Shown: piece by piece, positions 35,631 to 46,739 of the stretch | Position numbering within the stretch: the first letter of the stretch is position 1 | Layout: every line of letters begins with the position of its first letter | Assembly (NCBI GenBank): GCA_949130495.1 | Contig: OX422207.1 | Span: 370,905,868 to 370,969,867, forward strand | Origin: Sambucus nigra | Taxonomy: Eukaryota > Streptophyta > Magnoliopsida > Dipsacales > Adoxaceae | Direction: 5' to 3' | DNA: 64,000 bases | Notes under the pieces: model-generated | Database searches by the model: none | Told to the model about the DNA's origin: nothing | What the model saw: only the letters and a program-made list of their open reading frames with translations | Made by a program: the position numbers and the translations under genes

Positions 35631-36797
35631 ATGGCTTTTGATGGTTTTGATGATCTTCGATGTCAAATTTTTGAAAAAATTAATTGGAAAATTTACACAA
35701 ACTCTTGTTTTAAATCTTCTGTTGAAAACGAATCTGAGAGATGTCCTTGTTGTGAGGGTGTTGGTCACACGTTACATGAGTGTACCACAAATTTAAAGAA
35801 GAAATTGAATAAACCGATTTCTCATGTTTCTACCCTTAGTGATTGTGATTCGGAAGAAGAAGTTTTTTGTGCTTCTAGGCGAGAGTTTCCCATCCGTGTG
35901 ATTAGTGATGATAGTGAAAGTGATGGGAGTGTGGATGAAAGTGAGGAGGAAAGTGTAGATGAGCATGACTTGCAAACTGCTTTCAATGAACTTTATGCTG
36001 AAACTTTGAAAACAAAGAAAGAAAATTTGAAATTGAAAGCTCAGTTGAAAGAGTGTGCCATAAAAAATAATGATTTTTTAGTTGAAGAACTTAGGGCTCA
36101 TGTGAAAATTTTGAAAGAGAAGCTTGAGTACGTCGAGGGTGAGAGAGATAGTCTTAGAGGGTTGATGGAGACTATGAAAAAGGAGCTTTTAGAGTTTGAG
36201 GATTCTAAACTAGTACTTGAATCTAGGATAGGTGAACTTCAGGTGAAATTGAAAGATTCAAGTAAAGTGAAATTTGATTTGGAGTCTAGGTCTGAAAAAC
36301 TTGATAAGATTTTAGGCACAGTCGAGATCAAGACTGATAGGGGTGGGATTGGTCTTGAAAAATATGTTGCACCCATTCCCACACGTGTGAGAGAGCCTCC
36401 TAGGATTGTTAAGAAAGAGGCACCTAAGTTTGTTAAAAAGGCGCCCCATAGGAACATCGTGAGAGAACCTCCTAGGATCATTAGGAGAGACCCACCTAGG
36501 CAAATTCGGAGAGAGCAACCGATAAATTTGAGGAGAGGGACACCTTTAGGTAACACACACCGCCCGATTTACACTTGCACACATTGCGGTAGGCAAGGTC
36601 ATCTTAGGCGATTTTGTTACAAGCTTTTAAATAGACCCAGGAAGGTTAATGAAAGAATAAATTCGATTCCCAAAACCCCCACACTTCGTTACAAATCTAT
36701 TTGGGTTAGAAAATCGGATTTAGAGGCTTATGGTTTATTTGTCCACGATTCCCGTTTGCTTGCACGTGATTCACCCCATGTGAAATCTTTTGGTTGA
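35631..36797 (+). CDS. Gag-tail protein of element A (two CCHC zinc knuckles)
   Basis: 388 codons from an ATG in good plant context (gcaaaaATGGCT) to TGA at 36795-36797. The open frame extends 9 codons further upstream but has no ATG there. Residues about 38-51 form a C-x2-C-x4-H-x4-C knuckle (CPCCEGVGHTLHEC). An acidic serine-rich stretch follows, then a predicted coiled coil at about 116-226, a basic region with repeated REPPRI-like units at about 246-306, and a second knuckle at about 316-329 (CTHCGRQGHLRRFC). The tail has IWVRKSDLEAYG. Knuckle, coiled coil, knuckle is the C-terminal half of SIRE/Maximus gag. The capsid domain and everything after gag are missing. Likely an RNA-binding protein that may help package element RNA. 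Expression is not shown by the sequence. Confidence 0.85.
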   Translation: MAFDGFDDLRCQIFEKINWKIYTNSCFKSSVENESERCPCCEGVGHTLHECTTNLKKKLNKPISHVSTLSDCDSEEEVFCASRREFPIRVISDDSESDGSVDESEEESVDEHDLQTAFNELYAETLKTKKENLKLKAQLKECAIKNNDFLVEELRAHVKILKEKLEYVEGERDSLRGLMETMKKELLEFEDSKLVLESRIGELQVKLKDSSKVKFDLESRSEKLDKILGTVEIKTDRGGIGLEKYVAPIPTRVREPPRIVKKEAPKFVKKAPHRNIVREPPRIIRRDPPRQIRREQPINLRRGTPLGNTHRPIYTCTHCGRQGHLRRFCYKLLNRPRKVNERINSIPKTPTLRYKSIWVRKSDLEAYGLFVHDSRLLARDSPHVKSFG

Positions 36798-38350
36798 TTG
36801 TGATTGCATGTTTGTCATACACTAGTTGTGGTTTCATGTTATATTTTTACTAGTGTGATGACTTGTACTTTTTGTATAAATTCTTGTTTTTGATTTTTTT
36901 TGAAAAATACAAAAAGATTTTATTTTGATAAAATTTTGAAAAATCCAAAAAGATTTTTGTTTTTGTTTGCGCCGTTTATGGATGAACACTTTGGATGACC
37001 AAGTCACAACATCATTCCATTTTCATGTGACTATTTGATAGTGTTTTGAGACAATAGGTCAATTCATCCATGTGCTTTATAATGTTTGGAGTCATTAAGA
37101 TGTAATTAAGTGTTACTTCCTACATGTTTGACTCATGTTTCCTTTATTGCACACATGCACGGATTTGTTTGATTATTGTGCTTGTCTTATCACATGTTGG
37201 TTGGGTGTTTTCACTTCAATCCTGTCCTTAAAACGAACCAAGCGCGATAATTTTGATAAGGAATTTGTGCATATAAAAACCGTTTTGTGAGTTTGTGTGC
37301 TTTGTTTGAAAACGGGGAAGGGCTGCGAAAGGTTCTTTAGCCTTTGCGAATACTAAGCCACCGTTAAATTGGACCTAAAAAATTGAGGAATTTTATTATC
37401 CGAGGTCCAAAGAGGTTAAAAGAGCCCGGAAAAAAAATTTAAAGGCAATAAAAAGATATTCATGCCAAAATATGGGCCATTTAGGTTTTTGCACCAATTC
37501 TCCAAAGTTTGAGAATTTAGATTACCTCTAAAAGAAAATATATATGAGGGTGTTTGGTTGGAGAATTAAAACGGGTTTGCACGTCCTTGATATTTGAAAA
37601 TGCGCTACATAGTTTTGGACGTTATTGGTGTGGAAATCACTTTGACTTTGATTTGTTGATTTGTATAAGACGATGTCATCTAAATTCAACAAATTTTTTT
37701 TACACCTAAGGATACTTTTGATGATCATTCGTTAGGAGTACACATATGCATCGTGCACATATGATTGATTGAGTTGATTTACCTATCGAATGTGTTCACA
37801 CCCATTCATTCCATTTCCATGACTTGGTTGTTTGAGTCAAAATCCATGGTGTGATTTTTGTATCATATTTGTTCAAATTGGTATCCTATCTTTGTATGAA
37901 AATTTTGAAAAATCAAAAATAGTTTGTATTTGTTCTGTACCGTGACACCCCGCCTTTACTTATTTGATTCATTCTTCTCATTTGTCTATTTGGGGACATC
38001 ATAAAAAGGGGGAGAAAGAATTATCATATTATGGGGGAGTTTGTAGTTTGGGGGAGTTTTTGAGATGTTGCTTATGTTTTTATCATATATTGATATCCAT
38101 GTTTATCTCATTTCAAACTCGATATGTCACGTGGTATTTGCTTTGTCTCATGTGTGTAGGTATGAAGATTGAAGATCAATATGTTGCACACCCTGATGAG
38201 AAAAGCTTTGAGATTGGATGATTGTTGAAGATTGAAGAACAAACGATGAAGATTTATACCTTTGTATCTTTCCATCTTTAGGGTTCATGGGAGGGTAGAT
38301 TTGTATAGGTCATTAGTTGATAATTCGGATATTTTTTATGTATGTACCGG
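36798..38350 (+). other. Noncoding 3' region of element A, shared with B
   Basis: About 1.55 kb without ORFs. It is collinear with 51703-53191 in element B: shared blocks include gatgacc-agtcacaa, ttgatagtgttttga, tgctttataatgtttggagtcatt and cctatcgaat-tgttc. Similarity over this length without coding suggests a retained function or common recent descent. Confidence 0.8.
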
Positions 38351-38370
38351 CATAGACATAGGGGGAGATT
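38351..38370 (+). other. Polypurine tract of element A
   Basis: catagacatagggggagatt directly before the 3' LTR; the same 20 bases precede the 3' LTR of element B. Confidence 0.9.
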
Positions 38371-39449
38371 TGTAAGGACATTTTTGTCCATTATCAATTT
38401 GTATGTCATACGCCGTTATACCGTTGAAGAAACTCAAGATCGCATCTACATCAACGGATCCGAATATCAAAGCATCTTCAACATCATAGCCTCTGCAAGA
38501 ATGAACTTGGTAAAATTTTGTTTTTACGTTCCTTAAAGTTCATATTTAGTATTGGGAAATTTTTATAAAATGTTTTTTATAAAAATAAGAAGTAAGTTTT
38601 TTCAAGCAAAATGAGGCTTTTAAAAGGATTTTATTTTTCTGAGAAAATCGGACCGATCCGGCCCCATACCGGACCGATCCGCTTGCTCGAAGTCCAGTAG
38701 ACCCCGGATCCATAGCGAACCGATGAAGATAAATATCCGAACCGATCCGTTGTCAACCGGACCGATCCGGTTGCAATTAAAAGAACCGATCCGGTCTACC
38801 GGACCGATCCGCCCTCAATCCGGACCGGTCCGCCTGGGATAATTACGAGCAGTCCCAGTTTTTGAAAACTCTTTCCTTGGTTTTCTTATTTAAATCCAAC
38901 TTCGGGGAGTTATTTTTAAAGACTTTTTAACACGATTTTCAGAGTCCTAAATACTCTAAGTCTTCATCTTTTTGAGTCCCAAAACATCTTTTTGATTCAC
39001 ACAAAAATTCCCAATTACTTTTGTGAATCTTTTAGAACCCTAGAACACAAGCTTTGCTATTGTTCAACCCTTGTGGAGAAGCCGTTCTCTTCTTCATTGC
39101 AGCCCTACTGGACAGGGATAGTTCCAGCCGCCAACCCTACTGGAAAGGGATATTCCAGCCGCGACTACAGAATCCGATACCCGAGGGTAATTCTTAGTCA
39201 AAAATCTTGTATTTCAGTGTAATCCGATTGTAAGCCGTTTCTCTTACAAATTATAGTGATATACAAATGGTTTTGCCCCTGTGGGGGATTTTTCCTTAAA
39301 CTTTGTGTGTTGAATAATTCTTGCATGATTTCATATTGTTTCAATCACACCTAGTTGCATGTTTAGGGTTGCTTTGGGTTAAAAGGAATTTAATTAAAAT
39401 TGGTTTTTATTTGAGAAGTCGCAATATTTCCGTTGCTGCTGCACTCTCA
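38371..39449 (+). repeat. 3' LTR of element A
   Basis: 1079 bp, same as the 5' LTR except T at 39433. Followed by ACATG (39450-39454). The palindrome cluster lies at 38649-38834. Confidence 0.97.
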
Positions 39450-39454
39450 ACATG

Positions 39455-39704
39455 AGGCGTCCAACCTCAAGCAAGTCCAGGGCAACGCAGTTTGTATGGA
39501 ACTCAAGAAGGTCACAGTGGTAATGGAGGCCTTCCAGATAGACCCTGCCAAAAGCCTAGTTAGAAAGCACAAGCGAGTGGAGGATGTGGATTATAACAAA
39601 CACATAGTGTTTACGAAGGACGATTTGGTCAGGTAAGAACCACACTCCATGATGCACTAGTAATCACTCTCAGGTTTATAAACTGGGACTTGAACAAGCT
39701 ACTT
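39455..39704 (+). pseudogene. Gag-protease junction of element 1, part after element A
   Basis: An open stretch (39433-39636) includes MELKKVTVVMEAFQIDP and HIVFTKDDLVR. A frameshifted continuation follows in which DALVIT and INWDLNKLL precede the protease active site. The reading stops at the CTACTT copy at 39699-39704, where insertion E begins. This is the ordinary lead-in to the Tat protease. Confidence 0.7.
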
Positions 39705-42527
39705 TTCACGTCCTGAATAATCAGGAGTGATAATGGGTTAGGTTGATAGGTGTAAATTGGGAAATAAATTAAGTAGCAGGAGTATAAATAATAATGATGG
39801 ATAAAAGTTAAATATTAGTAATATCTCTTAACATGAAGTAAAGTATTGAAATACATTATTCTTCAAACTCATCATAAATAGAAGCACTCATTTTTATTAC
39901 ATAATCCATAAAAAAAGGAAAAATAGAAGAAAATTATAAGGTACTACATATTCCTTGATACAGTGTTAATTACATCCATTTATACGTAGTATCATAAGAA
40001 ATTATAATGGGATGTTTGGTGTTGCGACTGATTTTCCAAGAATATATATTTGCTAGAGTAACACGAGGTGCTGCTTTAGATTTGTAAGGGGTCGGGGAGA
40101 TGTTGCCTTCTCTATTGCCTGGGTCTATCTAGAATTTCAAAAATGTAAGAGAAATTGCCAAGTAAATAATTATTATTATTATATACTGTTCAAAACATGA
40201 TTTTTTAAAAGTATAAGAAATTCAATATGAAAATGGATTCAACGTTAGGATGGATAACATGTGTGTCCCTAGAATGATATAACTAAAAAAACATATAAAT
40301 AATTGACTATAACTGTTAGCAGTTGGGAATGGTTTCTAAATAAACAACCCGTAATTATCCATTTAGAGGTTTTGGGGTAATAGATATACATACAACAATG
40401 TCAGTCCAATAAAATTGGAGACAATAAATCTAGATACTAGAGATAAATGTAACCGTCCTAAGTCAATTACAAACATTTTACATGGTATCAATAACTAGGC
40501 CCTTAATCATCTGAGTCTTATAGGCCAAATAATACAGTTGTAGGTGTAACGAAAGATTATTCCCTAGTCATATTGTATGTTATAATAATTTTGGATAAAA
40601 TTTGCATCATACGAAATACTATGACTGCATAATCATCATTAAAATTTGAATCAATTATGCGTAAACAGTTGAACTACTCAAATGAGTTCATCAATCAGAA
40701 TATGATATACTGGATCTATCACATAGTGATATCAAAAAAAGGCGTAATCAAAAGCATTGCATGAAAATAATATTGAATAAGAAATCACCTACTTGTTGTA
40801 AGGGTTTTTGAAAAGTTTTGTGGAGTTAGTTAAGTCAATATGACCATCTGTGTAAGTCTGACAAAGAGGAAATGTATTTTTGATGTAAGGTTCATTAAAT
40901 ACTTAAAAGTGCGATAAATTTACAGGATTGCATAGAAAATAAATACTGAGGTTTAAAATAAAAATAAATTTTAATTTTATTGCTTAAGGGTCCTTAGCTT
41001 TTTAAGATTGGTTATAAGAGACTTTTTTGTTCCTAATAATGTCAAAAATCTTTTAAAAAAAGTTTGGGGTGAAAATACAGAAGTTGAAAAACTTCAAGGG
41101 TTTATGTGCAAAAATATTTTTTAAGTTTAAATTTTTATTTTAGGACTTATGTCGAATTAGTTGTTTGGTTAACCAAAAAGGGTGTCATAATATACCATTT
41201 TGATTAGAAAAATAAAATAATTTTTTAGAATGTTTTTTAGAATTTTCTTATTGATCACGCGTTTAGTCAAAATTATCACGCGTTGGGTTTGACCATACTC
41301 GCTCGTGTGTGGTTCACTTCATCTTCAATCTTTCGAATTTTGACTTAGGGTTTGAAAACTTTGACCTTCAATTAAATCTTCTACAGAATACCATTTGAGT
41401 GATTCTAAAGTCATTTTCTTAATTTTTCGCAAGGATTTCAAAAATATAACTTTTAAAGATTGAGGTAAATTATAGCCTCATATACAGATACTATAAAATA
41501 CCAAAAACTTCAATTTGATTTTTTGGGATTCATACTGAAATTCGAAGCATGGAAGCGCTATAGTTTGGTTTGTGTGTGAATTTAGAACAAAATATTTTTG
41601 GTTTGAAGGTTTAATTCATACTGTACATGGAGAATTTTAAGTTTTAACTTTCAGCTTCCGTAAAGGAAAAACTTTATTTATGAATACTATACTAAAATTA
41701 AACTATTTGGTTGTAATCCTACAAGTCTGAGGATAAATATTTCCACTTTAAAACTAGTTTAAAGGCGGGAACTCAGAATTCACCATTCGAGCTCAAACTT
41801 ACATAGTATATTCTAAAATTTGACCCTTAGCTGATGATTTCTACGTAAAAGCTCACATGTAACTGCATAAATGGATCCTACTCCACTACAGAAACATAAT
41901 TGAATTAAAAGAATCAAGGAATATACATAAAATTATAGTATACCCGAAAATCCCAAATATAAGCTTATGTTTTGAGCTACTATTTGTACTTAATTCCCTA
42001 CACTCAGAGAAGCTTTTTATAGGGGAAGTTATGGGGATTTTATTGGTCGAATTTGGGTGGTATTTGGGTTAGTCTAATGTGAGAGCTTTGTAAAAGAATT
42101 TTGGTATATAAAAGTGTGTAGTTTTAGCCTTATTTCTCATTTGTTCCCATATTTTTTGCCAGCGTTCTTATCAGTCCAGCTGATAAGGAAGGTGATAAAA
42201 GTTTTTGGTTTAGTCCCTAAGGGTTTTCACTTAAGTTTTAAGTCTTTTTTCCTTTATTTTCAAAATTTTGGAATCTTTGTGTAATTTTCAATACTTAGGG
42301 AAGAATTATGAGGGCATGATTTATAACTCTAAAAGGTAATGAAGATGTTTGTAAGGAAATTTTAAAATATACATATCATTTAGATGGTTTAAAATTCAAT
42401 TGAAAACTTTATGGGGTGTTTTGTAATTATTAAAACTTAAAGGTAACTTTGGAATTTATATTTTTCTAAGTTTCATGTTGGTAATAATCCAAATTTTTTA
42501 CTACATTGATTATATGTTAAGGTAAGA
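39705..42527. mobile_element. Insertion E: unclassified 2.8-kb insertion in the element 1 protease
   Basis: Flanked by CTACTT (39699-39704 and 42528-42533). Protease coding on the left ends at the first copy and the active-site region continues right after the second, so the insert boundaries are well supported. The inside is AT-rich with no ORF of note and no TG...CA or inverted-repeat ends that I can see. TATA-like stretches occur near 39783 (gtataaataataatg) and 42105 (ggtatataaaagtg). It could be a decayed solo LTR or a non-autonomous DNA element. Confidence 0.6.
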
Positions 42528-42966
42528 CTACTTATTCTTCGAATATATATGTAGAGATAGTTTGATCTAGACACATTTTTCTATATAGGTCTTACACTAG
42601 TGTATCAAGAGAGTTCTTGGAAGGTAATGTACCTGGAGATTTTCACAAGCTAAAATTGAAGATGTCGGATTTGAAGGAGGCGACTATCCAACTGGTCGGC
42701 TTCACAGGAAAGATGACCATTTTGTTGGGGAAGTTAATCCTGCCAATGAGGGCAAGGAACATTTCAAAACTCATTATGTTTCCAGTGGTCGACATTGATT
42801 CACCCTATCATTCCATCCTCGGCAGAGGGTGGATTCATGTCTTGAGAGCAGTCTCTTTAACCTATCACCAAAAACTCAAATGTATCACAGATCAGGGGAA
42901 AATGGAGATTAAAGGCGATCAGGTTATTACTCAAAAATGCTACATCGTCGCCATCAGACCCAAATA
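42528..42966 (+). pseudogene. Protease C-terminal part of element 1
   Basis: Begins with SSNIYVEIV, the stretch right after the active-site aspartate, which itself seems lost with a few bases at the insertion edge. The open stretch 42617-42967 then reads FTGKMTILLGKLILPM, PYHSILGRGWIHVLRAVSLT and KMEIKGDQVITQKCYIV, matching the protease end and RT lead-in of Tat elements. A stop codon falls exactly at the start of the GAA microsatellite. Confidence 0.8.
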
Positions 42967-43077
42967 GAAGAAGAAGAAGAAGAAGAAGAAGAAGAAGAAG
43001 AAGAAGAAGAAGAAGAAGAAGAAGAAGAAGAAGAAGAAGAAGAAGAAGAAGAAGAAGAAGAAGAAGAAGAAGAAGAA

Positions 43078-43108
<31 letters not shown>

Positions 43109-43149
43109 AAGAAGAAGAAGAAGAAGAAGAAGAAGAAGAAGAAGAAGAA

Positions 43150-43186
<37 letters not shown>

Positions 43187-43190
43187 AATA
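42967..43190. repeat. (GAA)n microsatellite with (GAAA)n end
   Basis: About 185 bases of GAA with one interruption (aataag near 43077), then about nine GAAA units. It lies inside former coding sequence between protease and RT of element 1. The long poly-Leu, poly-Phe and poly-Ser frames on the minus strand are only this repeat. Confidence 0.98.
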
Positions 43191-43797
43191 AAAGGAGACC
43201 ATCCCCGAGACATCCTAGGATAGAACCACTCCCTTCAAATATCAATTAAGGCACGGATACTAGGGGTGGAAGAGATGAAGATCCACCTTTCTGATAGAAT
43301 TATGGAGAAGCTGGAGAAAGTAGTTTTTAACGCAAGTCAACAAGAGAGGAATTTTCTAATCATCACCACTTTTTCTGACCAGGAAAGGTAGGAATTGATC
43401 ACCTTTCTGAAATAAAGATAAGACATTTTTTCATGGGAGCCATACGACATGCCAAGGATCAATCCCGCGATCACTTGTCATCATCTTCACAAAGATACGA
43501 GGTTTCAGCCAATCATATAAAAAGCTCATCGCACTTCCCCGAAAAAATCCAAGGTGGTGGAAAATGATGTAGGGAAACTTCTGGAGCCATGGTCCATTAG
43601 AAAAGTTCAATTCTCAAAATGGTTGTCAAGTCGAGTAGTGGTCCGTAAGAGCAATGGAAGTTAAAGAGTTTATGTAGGCTTCACCGACCTCAACAAGGCT
43701 AGCCCCAAGGATAGCTTCCTCCTACCAAAGATAGATCAGTAGATCGACGCCATGTTAGCCCATGAGCGAATGAGTTTTCTTGATGCTTACTTAAGGT
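43191..43797 (+). pseudogene. Reverse transcriptase of element 1, first part
   Basis: The reading shows MPRINPAITCHHLHKDTRFQ (pre-RT region), then LLEPWSIRKVQFSKWL, FTDLNKASPKDSFLLPKIDQ and AHERMSFLDAYL. In-frame stops occur. It ends at the AACAC target site of solo LTR F (43798-43802) and continues at 45261. Confidence 0.82.
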
Positions 43798-43802
43798 AAC
43801 AC

Positions 43803-45255
43803 TGACTAAGCATAAATTCTTCTGAATTTATCCTCCTAAGTTGGTAGTTTTAGTACCACGAACAACGTAATTGATTTTTTTTATCCCATATCATTTCTAG
43901 TGACTTCTTTTAACAAGTACCCCGAGTTTCGTGTATTTCTTATTATTTTCACATATATTTAGTGCTAAAGAGAACTCAAAACAGTGAAAGAACCCAAGAA
44001 ACGGGGAGTTAAAGGGCATTTTTATAATTTTTTATATATATTCGGGATGTGGGTAAAACTAGAAAGTTGAAGAGATCTAAATTAAAAGAACACTGGAAAA
44101 AATGGCAGTCAAATCGAAGCTCTAGATCAAGAGATATGGCAAGTCAAAGTTGGAGAAAGAAAGTCAAAGTTGAAATTAATTCTAGAAGCTGAAGAGTTTC
44201 AACTCTTGAAATTTCTTGTATAATTCCTTTTTATTAGTTGTAAAGCGTGGAGAGGCATTGAAAAAGTCATATTTGGGTATTATAAAAATCCAAACCCTAG
44301 AGTAATGAAGAAAAGAAGAGAGAGAGTTCCTTTTGGCATATAATTTCATATTTTCTTAGGATTTAGAAACCATAGTTTGTAAGTTGAACAAGAGCTATTC
44401 AAGATTCAAGTTTCAAGTTCAAATTTCCTTATTCTATTCAATTATTACTATTTTCTACTTTTCATTTCTTCCATATTATAAGTTTAAATTTCTCGTGTAG
44501 TTTAATTTTGTTTCTCAATTCAAGTTTCTTTTCAATGCATAATAGACCTATGATTTCTTGCACATTTAGAATTTCGTTTTCATTTAATAAAATCATGTCT
44601 AGCTTAGTTTTTGTAGGGTTGGGATGCATGAACCCATCCCAATGTAAATTACATATGTATAAAATAGAATTTAAATTAAAATTTTAAAAGAGTCGCGCAA
44701 GAGAGTTCTACAATCATTATAGGTCTTTTAATCTATCTTGCCCTAGGTACTTGGGATTTTTAAGAATATAATGTGCGTAAAAAATTTTAGCACCGCTTTA
44801 TATTTCCCTTTAATTTCATATGATGCGGGATTGCCCCTCATATATGTAATGCTTAGGATCTATAAAGACTGGATTAATTCAAACTTCTAATTTATAATTT
44901 TAGTATTTTGGTAAGTAATTACTAAGGATTGGGGGATTGTATTCCAACCTAATTTCTCTTATATTCATAACAAGCACCTTTCCATTTTTGTAAATATTCA
45001 TGTTATCATAGTTAATTTAGAATTTAATTTCATTGCAATTTAGTCATAAAAGAGTTTCAAAAATCAAAAATATTCATCTTTTCTTTTCTTTTTAAGAAAC
45101 AAGTTAAGGTTAAAATTCATTACTCCTTCGTCATTAAGAATTGTAAGTCCTACTCCCTGTGGATACAATCCCGACTTATCGGATTATTACTAACGCAATA
45201 GGATTGCACTTGAGCCTATAAAGCACGCACTTTAGACACATTTTTGGTCGCGTCA
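43803..45255 (+). mobile_element. Solo LTR F in the element 1 reverse transcriptase
   Basis: 1453 bp starting TGACTAAGC and ending GGTCGCGTCA, flanked by AACAC on both sides (43798-43802 and 45256-45260). RT coding is collinear across the site. The last 120 bases (ctccctgtggatacaatcccgactta and on) are worded like the U5 end of a plant Ty3/gypsy LTR. There is no internal region, so this is a solo LTR left by recombination between two LTRs. Family undetermined. Confidence 0.83.
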
Positions 45256-45260
45256 AACAC

Positions 45261-45950
45261 CAAATTCCTCCATTCGGTCCCGACCAAAATATAACTTCAT
45301 TCATTATCCCGTTGGGCCAGTATTGTTATAAGTCATGCCCTTTGGCCTCAAAAATGTCAAAGCCATGTACAAAACATTGATCATTGAGATGTTTAAGCAA
45401 CAGATGGGTGAGATGATGGAAGTTTACATTGATGACATGCTCATCAAGAGCAAGTGCAAAGATGACCACCTCAAAGACTTAGAAGACACCTTCGAAATCC
45501 TTTGAAATTATCGGATGAAGCTCAATGCGAGCAAGTGCTCATTCGGGGTCCAGTCAGGAAAGTATCTCAACTATCTGCTCAGTAAGAGGGGGATCAAAGT
45601 GAACCCTAACCAGATAGTAGCAATCAATAACGTTCAGCCGCCAATGACGTTGCAAGAGATCCAAAAGCTTATCAAGATGCTCGCAACTTTAAATCGCTTC
45701 ATTTCCATATCATCCAAGCATTGTAGACCGTTTGTTCACCTCCTCAAGAAGGAAAATAGCCTTACCTAGAATGATGAATGTTCAGTGGCACTTGAAGAAA
45801 TCAAAACTTACCTGAGAAAACCCCCGTTGTTACCAATCTCAGATTCAGTGGATCCTCTCAACCTCTACCTTGCAATTTTAAGGCACACAGTCAGATCAAT
45901 CTTGGTCTACGAGAAAAAAGGAAAATAGAGACGCTCCTGGACACCGAATA
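45261..45950 (+). pseudogene. Reverse transcriptase of element 1, second part
   Basis: Starts with FGPDQNITSFIIPLGQYCYK and MPFGLKNVKAMY, then the catalytic VYIDDMLIKSKCKDDH. After an in-frame stop comes the open stretch 45515-45769 with MKLNASKCSFGVQSGKYL and RPFVHLLKKENS. This covers the palm, thumb and RT-RNase H tether. The YIDD box is intact, but stops before and after it kill the polyprotein. Confidence 0.88.
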
Positions 45951-46169
45951 GTGCTACTTATTGCTGGATAAATTATCTTATGTGATGATAATTGCGTCTC
46001 AAAATTAAAGCATTACTTTGAGGCATATTCCATCACAGTCATCACATCATTCCCTCTTATAGTTGTTCTTCACAAAGTTGACCTATATAGACATATGTCA
46101 AAGTTTTCAACAGAGCGTGGGAGATTTGATATGAACTAATAGCAGAGAACACCGATCAAGGGGTAGGTG

Positions 46170-46690
46170 TTGGCTGACTTTATAGCATAATTTGTAAGAG
46201 AAGGGAGCCCTATCGATCAACATGTTAACGACCAATTGAAATATCACATGTTGGACCAATCCAAGAAGTGGATATTACACATAGATGGTGCCTCTAATTC
46301 TAATGGGGAAGGAGTGGGAATTGTTCTTATAATGATAGATTACTCCATGATCGATTAGGGGAATAGGCTGGTCTGTAAAGCCTCCAATAATCAAGACGAG
46401 TACAAAGCACTTATAGTTGGATTGTGTAAAGCTCACTTACTGGGGGCAAACCACCTTGAAGTGTATTTTGCTTCAATGTTAGTATCTAACCAAGTCATTG
46501 GAGACTTAAACGGCAAGGATAAAACGATATAAGTATACCTACAGGTAGTTCACGAGTTGATATCAAAGTTTGAGGAAGTCCACATTCAACAGTTCCCCTG
46601 AGGGCACAACAGTCATGCACATGCAGTAACAGCCCTAATCTTGGCAATAGATTCTAATCGCATGAGAATGATTAAAGTGGAGTTCCTTGC
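46170..46690 (+). pseudogene. RNase H of element 1
   Basis: KWILHIDGASNSNGEGVGIV gives the first aspartate and NNQDEYKALIVGLCKAH the glutamate. VYFASMLVSNQV has alanine where the family has aspartate. AVTALILAI lacks the last aspartate. So two of four catalytic acidic residues are gone, besides several stops. Confidence 0.8.
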
Positions 46691-46739
46691 CAAACCTAGA
46701 ATTATGAAAGTAGTGGCCTCCAATCATTTTCATTCCATT

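Larger units (their letters stand above)
34396..39449 (+). mobile_element. Element A: young non-autonomous Ty1/copia (SIRE/Maximus-like) element
   Basis: 5054 bp with two 1079-bp LTRs (TG...CA), PBS for initiator Met tRNA, one intact ORF (gag tail), a noncoding 3' region and a polypurine tract, all flanked by ACATG. By direct reading the LTRs differ at one position (C at 35458, T at 39433). There is no protease, integrase, RT or RNase H. The gag-tail protein resembles that of SIRE/Maximus elements, and the PPT agggggagatt fits Ty1/copia. It must rely on proteins from another element. Confidence 0.92.

Noticed and set aside
36239..36556. 105-codon minus-strand frame opposite the gag tail of A
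   Set aside because: Complement of the Pro-Arg repeat region; no evidence for a gene.
39705..42527. Insertion E as a Helitron
   Set aside because: No TC...CTRR ends with hairpin, and the flanking CTACTT duplication is not expected for Helitrons.
42857..43245. Minus-strand open frames of about 80-120 codons rich in Leu, Phe or Ser
   Set aside because: They are three frames of the GAA/GAAA microsatellite; no protein family or start context.
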